From Demequina lignilytica (GTDB lineage Bacteria > Actinomycetota > Actinomycetes > Actinomycetales > Demequinaceae): DNA of 64,000 nt. The stretch covers positions 372,001 through 436,000 of the forward strand of contig NZ_JAUHPX010000001.1 of NCBI RefSeq assembly GCF_030418305.1, given 5' to 3'. This document shows positions 24,848 to 33,001 of the stretch, piece after piece. Numbering within the stretch: the stretch's first letter is position 1; every line of letters begins with the position of its first letter. The translations under genes and the position numbers were made by a program. The notes beneath the pieces are model-generated. The model was not told where the DNA came from, searched no databases, and worked only from the letters and a program-made list of their open reading frames with translations.

Positions 24848-25729
24848 ATGAGCCCCGTACGCGAGAGCATCTCCAAGGGCACCGTCACCCCCGTGCGGGA
24901 TGTCCCGTCATCGATCCCCCGCCCCGAGTACGTCGGCAAGACGCGGGCGGCGCTATGGACGGGCGGCGACGTGCACTCCCCCGAGACCATCGAGAGGATC
25001 CGCGTCAGCGCGCGCATCGCGGCGCAGGCGCTCGCCGAGGTGGGCCGCCACGTGGTGCCCGGCGTGACCACGGACGAGCTCGACCGGATCGGCCACGAGT
25101 TCGTGCTCGACCACGGCGCGTACCCCTCGACCCTGGGCTACCCGGGGGCCGCCGGGCGGCCGGCCTTCCCCAAGGCGCTGTGCACCTCCGTCAACGAGGT
25201 GATCTGCCACGGCATCCCGGACTCGACCGTGATCGAGGAGGGCGACATCGTCAAGGTCGACATCACGGCGTTCACGGGCGGAGTGCACGGCGACAACTGC
25301 GGCTCGTTCATCGCGGGCGAGGGCACCCCGGAGGCGCAGGAGCTCGTGCAGGTCACGTACGACGCCATGATGCGCGGCATCAAGGCGGCGCAGCCGGGCC
25401 GGGAGGTCAACATCATCGGCCGCGTGATCGAGAAGTACGCCTCGCGCTTCGGCTTCGAGTCGGTGCGCAGCTACACCGGGCACGGGGTGGGACCCGCGTT
25501 CCACACGGGCCTGGTGATCCCGCACTACGACGCCGCCCCTCATCACGCCGACGTGATCGAGCCGGGCATGGTCTTCACCGTCGAGCCGATGCTGTGCATG
25601 GGCTCGGAGGAGAACCACGAATGGGACGACGGCTGGACGGTGGTCACGGACGACCACTCCTGGGTCGCCCAGTTCGAGCACACGATCGTCATCACCGAGA
25701 CCGGACCGGAGATCCTGACACTGCCATGA
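24848..25729 (+). CDS. map: Methionine aminopeptidase, type I
   Basis: Removes initiator methionine from nascent proteins. The 293-residue enzyme has an N-terminal extension of about 45 residues, as in actinobacterial MapB-type enzymes, that includes a proline-rich RDVPSSIPRPEY linker. Catalytic features: SVNEVICHGIPD (His), VKVDITAFTGGVHGDNCG (two Asp ligands), YTGHGVGPAFHTG (His), TVEPMLCMG (Glu) and FEHTIVITETGPEIL (Glu). Its stop overlaps the ppgK start (ATGA). Start chosen at 24848 since it aligns with the conserved N-terminus. Confidence 0.95.
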   Translation: MSPVRESISKGTVTPVRDVPSSIPRPEYVGKTRAALWTGGDVHSPETIERIRVSARIAAQALAEVGRHVVPGVTTDELDRIGHEFVLDHGAYPSTLGYPGAAGRPAFPKALCTSVNEVICHGIPDSTVIEEGDIVKVDITAFTGGVHGDNCGSFIAGEGTPEAQELVQVTYDAMMRGIKAAQPGREVNIIGRVIEKYASRFGFESVRSYTGHGVGPAFHTGLVIPHYDAAPHHADVIEPGMVFTVEPMLCMGSEENHEWDDGWTVVTDDHSWVAQFEHTIVITETGPEILTLP

Positions 25730-26565
25730 GCAAGCACATCGCCCTCGGCGTCGACATCGGCGGCACCGGCATCAAGGCCGCGCCCGTCAACCTGAAGACC
25801 GGCAAGTTCGCGGACGACCGGTACCGCATCCCCACGCCGCAGCCCGCGACACCGGACGCCGTCGCCAAGACCGTGGCGCGGGTCATCGCGAAGTTCTCCC
25901 CCGGCAAGCACACCCCGATCGGGGTGGCCTTCCCCGGCGTGGTCCAGCACGGGATCGTCAAGACCGCCGCCAACGTCGACGACTCGTGGATCGGCACCGA
26001 CCTGCGCGCGATCATCCGCGACTACGCCGGGCACGACGTCCACGTGCTCAACGACGCGGACGCCGCCGGCTACGGCGAGTACAAGTTCGGCGCCGCTCAC
26101 GGCCAGAACGGCTCGATCCTCATGACCACGCTCGGCACCGGGATCGGCACCGCCATGATCGTCGACGGCACCCTGGTGCCGAACCTCGAGCTCGGGCACA
26201 TCATGATCGACGGCCACGACGCGGAGGAGCGAGCCGCGGAGTCCGCGCGCGACCGCTACGGCTACGACTGGGACCAGTGGATCGCGGAGCTCCAGAAGTA
26301 CTACTCGGAGATCGAGCGGCTGCTGTGGCCCGACCTCATCATCGTCGGCGGCGGCATCTCGAAGTCGCACCACATGTTCCTGCCGGAGCTGCGCCTGCGA
26401 GCCCCGATCGTGCCCGCCGAGCTGCTCAACGGCGCGGGCATCGTGGGCGCAGCGGCCGCCGCGGCCGCGGCCGACAAGGTCGAGAAGGCCGAGCAGAAGG
26501 CCGCCGCCAAGAAGGAGGCGAAGGCCGAGGCGAAGAGGTCGAAGAAGGCCGCGAAGGCGTCGTGA
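25726..26565 (+). CDS. ppgK: Polyphosphate glucokinase with Ala/Lys-rich C-terminal tail
   Basis: Phosphorylates glucose using inorganic polyphosphate (and ATP). A ROK-family protein of 279 residues: LGVDIGGTGIKAAPV (phosphate-1), VLNDADAAGYGEY (catalytic Asp), TTLGTGIGTAMIVDG and NLELGH. It ends with a low-complexity tail from about residue 245 (AAAAAADKVEKAEQKAAAKK and onward) in which Ala, Lys and Glu dominate, like the C-terminus of actinobacterial histone-H1-like proteins. A basic tail could tether polyphosphate chains or DNA (inference). It overlaps map by ATGA and the following acetyltransferase by GTGA. Confidence 0.93.
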   Translation: MSKHIALGVDIGGTGIKAAPVNLKTGKFADDRYRIPTPQPATPDAVAKTVARVIAKFSPGKHTPIGVAFPGVVQHGIVKTAANVDDSWIGTDLRAIIRDYAGHDVHVLNDADAAGYGEYKFGAAHGQNGSILMTTLGTGIGTAMIVDGTLVPNLELGHIMIDGHDAEERAAESARDRYGYDWDQWIAELQKYYSEIERLLWPDLIIVGGGISKSHHMFLPELRLRAPIVPAELLNGAGIVGAAAAAAAADKVEKAEQKAAAKKEAKAEAKRSKKAAKAS

Positions 26566-27146
26566 CCTTCTCGGCCGCCCCGGTCCTGTCCCATCGCCTC
26601 GCGCGGCTCGAGCCGCTGGCCCACGCTCACCACGACGACCTGTGCGCGGCCGTCGGCGACCTGCACACGCTCTGGTACACGTCGATCCCCTCGCCGGACA
26701 CCATGACCGCCGAGATCGACAGGCGCCTCGCGCAGCAGCGGGACGATGCGGTCGCGCCGTGGGCGATCGTCGACGCCCGGACCGGGCGCGCGGTCGGGAT
26801 GACGACCTACCTCAACCTCGACCCGGAGAACCGCCGGCTGGAGATCGGCTCGACCTGGCTGGGCCGCGAGGCTCAGGGCACCGGGGTCAACCCGGCGGTC
26901 AAGCTGCTGCTGCTCGCGCGCGCGTTCGACGCGCTCGGCTGCATGGCCGTCGAGTTCCGCACGCACTGGCACAACCACCAGTCGCGCACGGCGATCGCCC
27001 GGCTCGGCGCCCACCAGGACGGCGTGCTGCGCCAGCACAAGGTCTGGACCGACGGCTCGATCCGCGACACGGTCGTGTTCTCGATCCTCGATCGCGAGTG
27101 GCCCTCGGTGCGGCTCGGCCTCGAGTCCCGGGTGGCATCGCGGTGA
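26562..27146 (+). CDS. GNAT family N-acetyltransferase (RimJ/RimL type)
   Basis: Acetyl-CoA dependent acyl transferase of 194 residues. Visible are the beta-strand MTTYLNLDPENRRLEIGSTW, the acetyl-CoA binding turn GREAQGTGVNPAVKLLLLARAFD and the late helix region NHQSRTAIARLGAHQDGVLR, typical of RimJ/RimL-like acetyltransferases. The GTG overlaps the ppgK stop (GTGA). Target may be a protein N-terminus or a small amine and is not deducible. Context with map, which exposes protein N-termini, is suggestive only. Confidence 0.88.
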   Translation: MTFSAAPVLSHRLARLEPLAHAHHDDLCAAVGDLHTLWYTSIPSPDTMTAEIDRRLAQQRDDAVAPWAIVDARTGRAVGMTTYLNLDPENRRLEIGSTWLGREAQGTGVNPAVKLLLLARAFDALGCMAVEFRTHWHNHQSRTAIARLGAHQDGVLRQHKVWTDGSIRDTVVFSILDREWPSVRLGLESRVASR

Positions 27147-27197
27147 CCCCCGTGCGCCGTCGGGCGCGCGCGACCCCAGGTGCGCGAGGATGAGGCC

Positions 27198-28424
27198 ATG
27201 AACGGGCCGGCCGATACCGCGGAGGTGCGCCGCACCAACCTCTCGCTCGTGATGCGCGCCCTCGACGCCCAGAGCCCCGCCTCGCGCACGGACCTGCGCG
27301 CGGCGACGGGCCTGGTGAGCGGCACGGTGTCCAGCATCGTCGACGAGCTGATCGGGCGCGGGATCCTCATCGAGTCGGGCGAGACCACCTCGACCGGCGG
27401 CCGCGGCCGCCCCCGCAAGGTGCTCCACCTCAACCACTCCCGCGTGGTGGTGAGCGTGGTCCAGCTCACGGCGGAGGACACGATCGCGGAGATCCGCGAC
27501 TTCGGCGGAGAGCTGATCTGGGAGCTGCGTCGGCGCCACGGCGTGCGGACCGGTGAGCCGGGCGACGTCGTGCGCGCGCTCGCTGAGGCGGTCAACGCGT
27601 CGCAGGGCTTCCTGGCGCAGCACGAGGACTCGTGGCAGGCGGCGATCGTCATCGCGGTGCCCGCACCTGTGGTCGCGGGCACCACCATCGGATCCGCGAT
27701 CGACTTCGGCATCGGGCGCACCGAGATCCTCGAGCCCGTGCGCGCCCTGCTGGAGCGGCCGGCCACGCCGATCATCATGAACGACGGCCGCCTGGGCGCG
27801 CTGGCCGAGCATGCCGACCGCGGCCCCGGCGCGGCCCGGGCGATGGCCTACGTCAAGGGCGACGGAGGCATCGGCGGCGGGCTCGTGATCGACGGCGAGG
27901 TCTATCTGGGGTCGCACCTGATGGCGGGCGAGTGCGGGCACATCTGCGTCGATCTCGCCGGTCCCGCGTGCGAGTGCGGCGCTCGCGGCTGCCTCACGCA
28001 GTTCCTCGGGCTGCACGCGATCGCGAGGGCCGCGGGCCTCGAGGACCTGGCGGCCCGGGCCGACCAGGACCAGGTGCTCGACGAGCTGGTCCGGCGCCTC
28101 GACGCGGGCGAGCAGCGCGCCGTCCAGGCGATCGACGTCGCGGGCCGGGCGCTCGCGGCCGCGATCGGCACCATGAGCAACTACACGGACCTGGACCTGG
28201 TGGTGCTGGGCGGGTTCCTGCCGCGGCTCGAGCCCTGGCTGCGCCCGCCGGTCCAGCAGCTCATCGAGACCCGGGCCCGCCACATCGCGGAGTTCAACCC
28301 CCGCCTCGAACGTGCGATCCACGGAGAGGACGCCACGCGCATCGGCGCCTGGAAGCTCGGGCGTCAGGTGGTGCTCCGCGCCCCCGACGAGGTGCCGATG
28401 CTGGCCGTCGACCAGCCGGTCTGA
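27198..28424 (+). CDS. ROK family transcriptional regulator (NagC/XylR type)
   Basis: A 408-residue DNA-binding ROK protein. The winged helix occupies about residues 12-70 (RRTNLSLVMRALDAQSPASR, DLRAATGLVSGTVSSIVDEL). The sugar-kinase-like domain follows, with GDGGIGGGLVIDGEVY and the ROK zinc cluster CECGARGCLTQF preceded by the GECGH His. Start at ATG 27198 is inside GCGAGGATGAGGCCATG; a GTG at 27180 would add 6 residues. It senses a sugar or phosphosugar in family members. It follows ppgK and the GNAT gene in the same direction, so it may control a separate sugar regulon. No operator is recognised nearby. Confidence 0.9.
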   Translation: MNGPADTAEVRRTNLSLVMRALDAQSPASRTDLRAATGLVSGTVSSIVDELIGRGILIESGETTSTGGRGRPRKVLHLNHSRVVVSVVQLTAEDTIAEIRDFGGELIWELRRRHGVRTGEPGDVVRALAEAVNASQGFLAQHEDSWQAAIVIAVPAPVVAGTTIGSAIDFGIGRTEILEPVRALLERPATPIIMNDGRLGALAEHADRGPGAARAMAYVKGDGGIGGGLVIDGEVYLGSHLMAGECGHICVDLAGPACECGARGCLTQFLGLHAIARAAGLEDLAARADQDQVLDELVRRLDAGEQRAVQAIDVAGRALAAAIGTMSNYTDLDLVVLGGFLPRLEPWLRPPVQQLIETRARHIAEFNPRLERAIHGEDATRIGAWKLGRQVVLRAPDEVPMLAVDQPV

Positions 28425-28438
28425 GGCCACCGGGGCGG

Positions 28439-29416
28439 CTACTCGCAGACGGTCCCGTCGCGGTCGCCGTCCCGGTACCACCCGTACTCGACGTCGACAC
28501 CGTCGACGTAGGGGCCGTATCCCGCGGCCGCGGTCTCCTGGCAGGTGTCGTATCGCGGGTCGACCGCCACGTCCCCCTCACCCGTCGGCGCGAGCGCGTC
28601 ATCGGAGGTCGAGACCGACTGCGCAGGCGTCGGCGCCGGCCCGCCCGTGTTCTGCGCGAGCACCGGCTGGTCGCCCGGCGCCGGCAGCGGGTGGCCGGGG
28701 CACGCGTCGAGCACCCGCAGCATCGCGTCGAGCTCGGCCCGGGTGACCCACACCTCGTACTTGGCCTTCACGGCGACCTGGCGGGCGACGTAGGCGCAGC
28801 GGAAGCCCGTCGCGGGCGGTAGCCACGTCGCGGCGTCGCCGTCGCCCTTCGCGCGGTTCTCCCCCGCGTCCACGGGCTCGAGGTTGAGCGGGTCGTTCGC
28901 GAACGCCACGCGCTTGGCGAACGGCCACTGCGCGGCACCCTTCTGCCACGCGTCGGACAGGGCCACCAGGTGGTCGATGTCGACCTCGCTCGCCCCACCC
29001 TTCTCGAAGCGGATCAGCGTCCCGGTGAACGGGTCCTCGAGCACGCCCGCGAGCACGGTGCACGCGCCCGACGTCTCGAGCCCGGTCAACCTCAGCCGGA
29101 GCATGTCGTTTCTGGTGTCGCACCCGTTGCGGTCGACGTCCACCCAGCCCGACCCGAACTGGTCCCGCGAGTACCCGGTCTGCGGCGCGCGACCCTTCAC
29201 CGTCAGGTCGAGCGCCGCCGCGTACGCCGTACCGCGGGTCGTCGCCGGCGAGGCCGACGATGCGGGGGCGGCGGACGCTCCGCCCGTCGCCGCGGGCGAC
29301 GGAGGAGCCGACGGGACGTCGGCGCCCTGCGCGGTCGTCAGGGGCGCGGCCGCCGATGCGCACCCGGCCAGCAGACCCGCACCCAGCATGGCCCCCAGCA
29401 GCCCCGCCCACCGCAT
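28439..29416 (-). CDS. Secreted HNH nuclease lipoprotein with C-terminal excalibur domain
   Basis: A 325-residue exported protein. Lipobox LLAGC puts the lipidated Cys at residue 19, followed by a Pro/Ser/Ala-rich linker to about 65. The central DUF1524/GmrSD-like HNH domain includes EVDIDHLVALSDAWQKGA and NLEPVDAGENRAKGDGDAA. The C-terminus (about residues 290-325), YDTCQETAAAGYGPYVDGVD then GDRDGTVCE, is an excalibur calcium-binding domain. It probably degrades extracellular DNA at the cell surface for nutrition or defence. Single gene with divergent space upstream; no restriction-modification genes nearby. Confidence 0.88.
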   Translation of the reverse strand: MRWAGLLGAMLGAGLLAGCASAAAPLTTAQGADVPSAPPSPAATGGASAAPASSASPATTRGTAYAAALDLTVKGRAPQTGYSRDQFGSGWVDVDRNGCDTRNDMLRLRLTGLETSGACTVLAGVLEDPFTGTLIRFEKGGASEVDIDHLVALSDAWQKGAAQWPFAKRVAFANDPLNLEPVDAGENRAKGDGDAATWLPPATGFRCAYVARQVAVKAKYEVWVTRAELDAMLRVLDACPGHPLPAPGDQPVLAQNTGGPAPTPAQSVSTSDDALAPTGEGDVAVDPRYDTCQETAAAGYGPYVDGVDVEYGWYRDGDRDGTVCE

Positions 29417-29504
29417 CGTCGCCCCCTCGGCATCCGTTCCGAACGCCGCGACACTATGCGGATCACCCCGTTATCGGAGCGCGGCGCGGCGGGGCGCCGC
29501 GGGA

Positions 29505-30146
29505 TCACCCCTCGTCGTCGACGAGCAGCCGGTACAGGTCCTTGCGCGCGGCGGCGAGGATCTCGACGGCGCGGGCCGCGAGCTCGGGCCGGCCGGGCTG
29601 GCGCGCGACATGGACGGCGGCCTCGCGCAGCGCGCCCAGCTCCTGGCGCAGCGCGGCGGCGGACTCGTGCCCCTCGGGCGCGGAGAACAGGGCCTCCATC
29701 TCGGCGGCGTGCTCGGCCGCCCATTCACGGCCCGCCGCGGTCAGCGAGGCCGTCTTGCGCCCCTCGACGGTCTCGATGCCCACCAGGCCCTCATCCTCCA
29801 GCGCCTGCAGCGTCGGGTAGATCGAGCCGGGGCTCGGCACCCACGCGCCGGAGCTGCGCTCCTCGATCGCGCGGATGAGCTCGTACCCGTGCCGCGGCTG
29901 CTCCGCGAGGAGCAGGAGGATCGCGCTGCGCACGTCCCCGCGGGGCCTGCCGCCGCGGCGTCCGCCGGGGTGGCCGTGACGCCCGCCGGGCCCGCCGTGG
30001 CCCCCGCGACCGCCGGAGCCGCCGCGCCGCCCGCGGCCACCCTCGCCCCCGTCGCCCGGTCCGAATCCGCCGTGGCGGCCGCGACCCCACGCCTCGTCGT
30101 CCCCCGCGCGCCAGGCCTCGTGCTGATGCTTCATGTGGTTCTTCAT
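29505..30146 (-). CDS. PadR family transcriptional regulator with Gly/His/Arg-rich N-terminus
   Basis: A 213-residue regulator. The PadR winged helix spans about residues 68-145 (DVRSAILLLLAEQPRHGYEL and SSGAWVPSPGSIYPTLQALE, then ETVEGRKTASLT). A long low-complexity N-terminus (about residues 15-65) is rich in Gly, Arg and His (GRGRRGGSGGRGGHGGPGG); such leaders occur in some PadR proteins and could bind metal or nucleic acid (inference). The C-terminal helical domain dimerises. ATG at 30146 has GAGAGAG about 8 bp upstream; a GTG two codons earlier also exists. Four TATCG half-sites lie immediately upstream, probably its own operator. PadR family members often control multidrug pumps; none is adjacent. 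Confidence 0.86.
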   Translation of the reverse strand: MKNHMKHQHEAWRAGDDEAWGRGRHGGFGPGDGGEGGRGRRGGSGGRGGHGGPGGRHGHPGGRRGGRPRGDVRSAILLLLAEQPRHGYELIRAIEERSSGAWVPSPGSIYPTLQALEDEGLVGIETVEGRKTASLTAAGREWAAEHAAEMEALFSAPEGHESAAALRQELGALREAAVHVARQPGRPELAARAVEILAAARKDLYRLLVDDEG

Positions 30147-30164
30147 GGCCACTCTCTCATTCTC

Positions 30165-30195
30165 TATCGTGTTTCAGTCACGATATATCGCGATA
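30165..30195. promoter_or_regulatory. PadR-type operator cluster, four TATCG half-sites
   Basis: TATCGTG (30165-30171) and CACGATA (30179-30185) form a perfect inverted repeat with a 7-bp spacer, and TATCGCGATA (30186-30195) is a perfect 10-bp palindrome directly after. Together they give TATCG/CGATA twice, 19 bp upstream of the PadR start. The placement implies auto-regulation. Confidence 0.7.
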
Positions 30196-30236
30196 GTTAC
30201 CAAGTCAAGGGTGCCGCGAGCACGGTCTCGATCGCC

Positions 30237-31622
30237 TCAGGTGCGGCGGGACAGCACCAGCACGGGGTCCTCCCCCGTGTCGCGCTCGGCGGCGGGGGCG
30301 CCGGTGCGCACCAGCTCGGGATCGACCACCGTGAGCGTGAACGCCTGCGGCCCGGAGCAGTACAGCACCACCAGCAGGAACCAGCCCCAGTCGACCAGCA
30401 TGCGCGACTCCGCCAGCGCCTCGAGCGCGATCGCGGCGGTGAGCAGGGCCCAGCCGAGCGGGATGTACGTGTCCCCCGCGGACGCGCGCTCGACCAGTCG
30501 CCAGGCGCTCCCGAACGTGAGCACCACGATCACCAGCAGCAGCGCCAGCCCGATGAGGCCCATCTGCATCCACGCGTCCAGGAACGCGTTGTGGCCGTGC
30601 GGGACCACCACGCCGACGTGGTCGACCACCGACCGGTACGGCTCGTGCCAGATCGGCCAGTAGCCGACGTAGCCCCAGCCCTCGGGCCTCGCCATCGCGA
30701 GGCGCATCGTCTCATCCCAGATGAACACCCGGTTGGTGGCGTCGGCGCTGCGGTCGAACATCTCGAAGATCTCGGCGCGGAACTTGATGGTCGCCACCGC
30801 GACCACCGCCGAGCATGCGAGCACCAGGTACGACAGCACCCGCTTGCGCCGCGCCGGCGCCCGCCGGATGAGCAGCGCGGCGGCCGCGAGCACCGAGACG
30901 TACAGCATCGCGATCGACACCGTCGCGGACATGGTGAGCAGGTGCACCAGCGCGACCGCCGCCAGCGTGAGGAAGCCGTCGAGCCGCCGCACCCGACGCT
31001 CGAGCAGCAGCACCACCGCGATGATCCCGGCGAGCAGCGCGAGCGAGTCGAAGACGTTGCGGTTGCCCACGAAGCCCTGGATGGGGCCGCCCGCGAGCAG
31101 GAGGTTCTCCGACCACGGCGGCAGCGCGCCGGGGTCGACGCTCGACAGCCTCGCGAGATCGCCCGCGCGCCGCTCCAACGGCTCGCGGAGCACCACCGCG
31201 ACGTAGAGCTCGAACAGCAGCCCCAACCCGATCGAGACCTGGAGCCCGCGGTAGAGGTAGGCCATCACCTGGGTGCGTCCGGTGGTGGAGACGATGGTCG
31301 CCGCCACCAGCGTCACCACGGCGAGCGCGACGGTGGCGAGCGCCGTGACCGCGCGCGTCTCCGACCACAGCAGGGTGATCGCGGCGAGCGCGACGAAGTT
31401 CACGATCAGCCAGGGCACGCGCACCCGGTCGAGGTGATGGCGGAACGCGACGACGATCGCGGCGACGGTCGCCGCGCACATCATCAGGTACAGGGGGATG
31501 CCGAGCAGGTAGCGGAAGCCCTGGCCCGAGCTCAGCACCACGACGGCGCCGACGGCGGCGTAGGCGCGCCCCCAGCGGGAGGCGGTCCACCGCCAGCATC
31601 GCGCCACACGCCCGTTCCGCAT
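30237..31622 (-). CDS. O-antigen ligase-like polysaccharide membrane protein
   Basis: A 461-residue integral membrane protein with about ten to twelve hydrophobic segments and one long extracytoplasmic loop (about residues 265-325) that carries the Wzy_C-like FIWDETMRLAMARPEGWGYV and VVVPHGHNAFLDAWMQMG, including the conserved HNAFLD-type motif of O-antigen ligase/polymerase proteins. Family members join glycan units to lipid or glycan acceptors. Actinobacteria lack O-antigen; here it may act on cell-wall polysaccharide or exopolysaccharide. The ATG at 31622 is followed by Arg-rich cytoplasmic residues and the first span. The frame stays open further upstream, without family similarity. The LCP gene 2.5 kb away suggests a wall-glycan connection (inference). 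Confidence 0.82.
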   Translation of the reverse strand: MRNGRVARCWRWTASRWGRAYAAVGAVVVLSSGQGFRYLLGIPLYLMMCAATVAAIVVAFRHHLDRVRVPWLIVNFVALAAITLLWSETRAVTALATVALAVVTLVAATIVSTTGRTQVMAYLYRGLQVSIGLGLLFELYVAVVLREPLERRAGDLARLSSVDPGALPPWSENLLLAGGPIQGFVGNRNVFDSLALLAGIIAVVLLLERRVRRLDGFLTLAAVALVHLLTMSATVSIAMLYVSVLAAAALLIRRAPARRKRVLSYLVLACSAVVAVATIKFRAEIFEMFDRSADATNRVFIWDETMRLAMARPEGWGYVGYWPIWHEPYRSVVDHVGVVVPHGHNAFLDAWMQMGLIGLALLLVIVVLTFGSAWRLVERASAGDTYIPLGWALLTAAIALEALAESRMLVDWGWFLLVVLYCSGPQAFTLTVVDPELVRTGAPAAERDTGEDPVLVLSRRT

Positions 31623-31820
31623 CCTGCTCGCTTCCGTCCGAGGGGTCGGCCCCCTGTTCTCGCCGGCGAGTCCGGCCACGCGCCCGGTCTCCTCGGCTCG
31701 ACGACGAGTCCGGCGCCTCACATGGTAGGGCCGCGCCGTCGCCGTCCCACCGGACAAGGCCTCACCGCGACCGAATCGTGACCGTCGCATCGTCCCTCCT
31801 GAGCGGGCGATACTGAGGGC

Positions 31821-32696
31821 ATGGCCACCTCCGCGAGCCCCGTCACGCGCGCCCGGCGCCGCGTGGGCGAGGCGCTGTTCCTCCGCGTGGCGGGCCCCGA
31901 TGGACCCGCGGCGCGCGACCGCGTCCACCTCACGCCCGGTCCCCGGTGGTTCCCCGCGGGCAGCGCGATCCGGCGGGTGCATGCGGACTCGTCGATGTAC
32001 ATCGGCGGCCTCCGCGCGCTGCTGCTCCAGTCGTTGCACCCGCTCGCGATGGCCGGCGTCGCCGGTCACTCCGGCTACCGTGGCGACCCCTGGGGGCGCC
32101 TCGCACGGACGTCGACGTTCCTGGCGTTCACCACGTTCGGCACCGCGGACGATGCGCAGGCAACGGTCGATCACATCCGCGTGATCCACGAGCGGGTGCG
32201 CGGCAAGGCCCCCGACGGCCGCACGTACCGCGCCAGCGACCCGCACCTGCTCACCTGGGTCCACATCGCGGAGGCCGACTCGTTCCTCGCCGCGCACCAG
32301 CGCTACGGGCGCCGCCCGCTCGACGCCGCAGGCTGCGACGAGTACGTCGCCCAGGGAGCCCGGGTCGCGCGCGCTCTCGGCGCGGTCGAGGTCCCCGAGA
32401 CCGTCGCCGAGCTGGAGGCCGCGATCGCCGCCTACCGGGCCGAGCTCGAGGCCTCCCCGGCCGCCCTCGACGCGGCCGACTTCCTGCTCAGCGAGCCGCC
32501 GCTCGGACGCGCCGCCCGCGCGCCCTACGCGCTGCTGGCGGCGGGCGCCGTCGCGCTCCTGCCGGACTGGGCGCGGACTATGCTCGGTCGTGACTCCTGG
32601 GGCGTCCGCACCTTCGGCCCCGCGAGCGGCGGCGTCGCGACCCGCGCGATCCGGTGGGGCACCAGCGCGAACCGGCCCAGCCGCAACGTCGAGTGA
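31821..32696 (+). CDS. MpaB/rubber-oxygenase-like protein (DUF2236)
   Basis: A 291-residue DUF2236 protein. Hallmarks are RRVHADSSMYIGGLRALLLQ, SLHPLAMAGVAGHSGYRGDP (conserved His region), TFLAFTTFGTADDAQ and SDPHLLTWVHIAEADSFL. Relatives include the latex-clearing protein Lcp and the MpaB-type oxygenase of mycophenolic acid biosynthesis, which bind heme or act on isoprenoid double bonds. Whether this protein binds heme is not obvious. Divergent from the ligase gene across about 200 bp with no strong palindrome. Confidence 0.82.
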   Translation: MATSASPVTRARRRVGEALFLRVAGPDGPAARDRVHLTPGPRWFPAGSAIRRVHADSSMYIGGLRALLLQSLHPLAMAGVAGHSGYRGDPWGRLARTSTFLAFTTFGTADDAQATVDHIRVIHERVRGKAPDGRTYRASDPHLLTWVHIAEADSFLAAHQRYGRRPLDAAGCDEYVAQGARVARALGAVEVPETVAELEAAIAAYRAELEASPAALDAADFLLSEPPLGRAARAPYALLAAGAVALLPDWARTMLGRDSWGVRTFGPASGGVATRAIRWGTSANRPSRNVE

Positions 32697-32724
32697 CCCG
32701 GTCGCTCTCGCTAGGGTGACGATC

Positions 32725-32988
32725 ATGACGTCCGCCGCTCACGACCCCGCGAAGGCCATCGCGGGGATGTGCGACTGCGCCGACTGCACCGCGGCCCGCG
32801 CCTCCGGCGGCACCGAGCACGCCGTCCAACGCTACGAGCGGCTCGCCGGCGCCCTGAGCGAGCGGCGGCTCGACCAGGAGATCGTGAAGGAACCGCGCAT
32901 CCGGCGGCTGTCCAGCGCCGTCGCGATCGGCAGCATCGGCCTGGTGGTGCTGATGGTCACCGCGGGGATCTGGGCGACCCAGGCGTGA
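32725..32988 (+). CDS. Small membrane-anchored protein with CxCxxC motif
   Basis: An unrecognised 87-residue protein. The N-terminus carries MCDCADCTAAR (three Cys in a CDCADC cluster), the middle is charged (ERRLDQEIVKEPRIRRLSSA) and one membrane segment near the C-terminus reads VAIGSIGLVVLMVTAGIWAT. The Cys cluster would face the cytoplasm if the last segment is a simple tail anchor. It could bind metal or form disulfides (inference). It starts 28 bp after the DUF2236 gene on the same strand, so they may be co-transcribed and work together. The stop is 13 bp before the convergent transporter stop. Confidence 0.7.
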   Translation: MTSAAHDPAKAIAGMCDCADCTAARASGGTEHAVQRYERLAGALSERRLDQEIVKEPRIRRLSSAVAIGSIGLVVLMVTAGIWATQA

Positions 32989-33001
32989 CGCCGACCGGGC
33001 C

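Noticed and set aside
28439..29416. HNH lipoprotein as part of a restriction or phage-defence system
   Set aside because: The lipobox shows export; no methylase or other defence gene is next to it.
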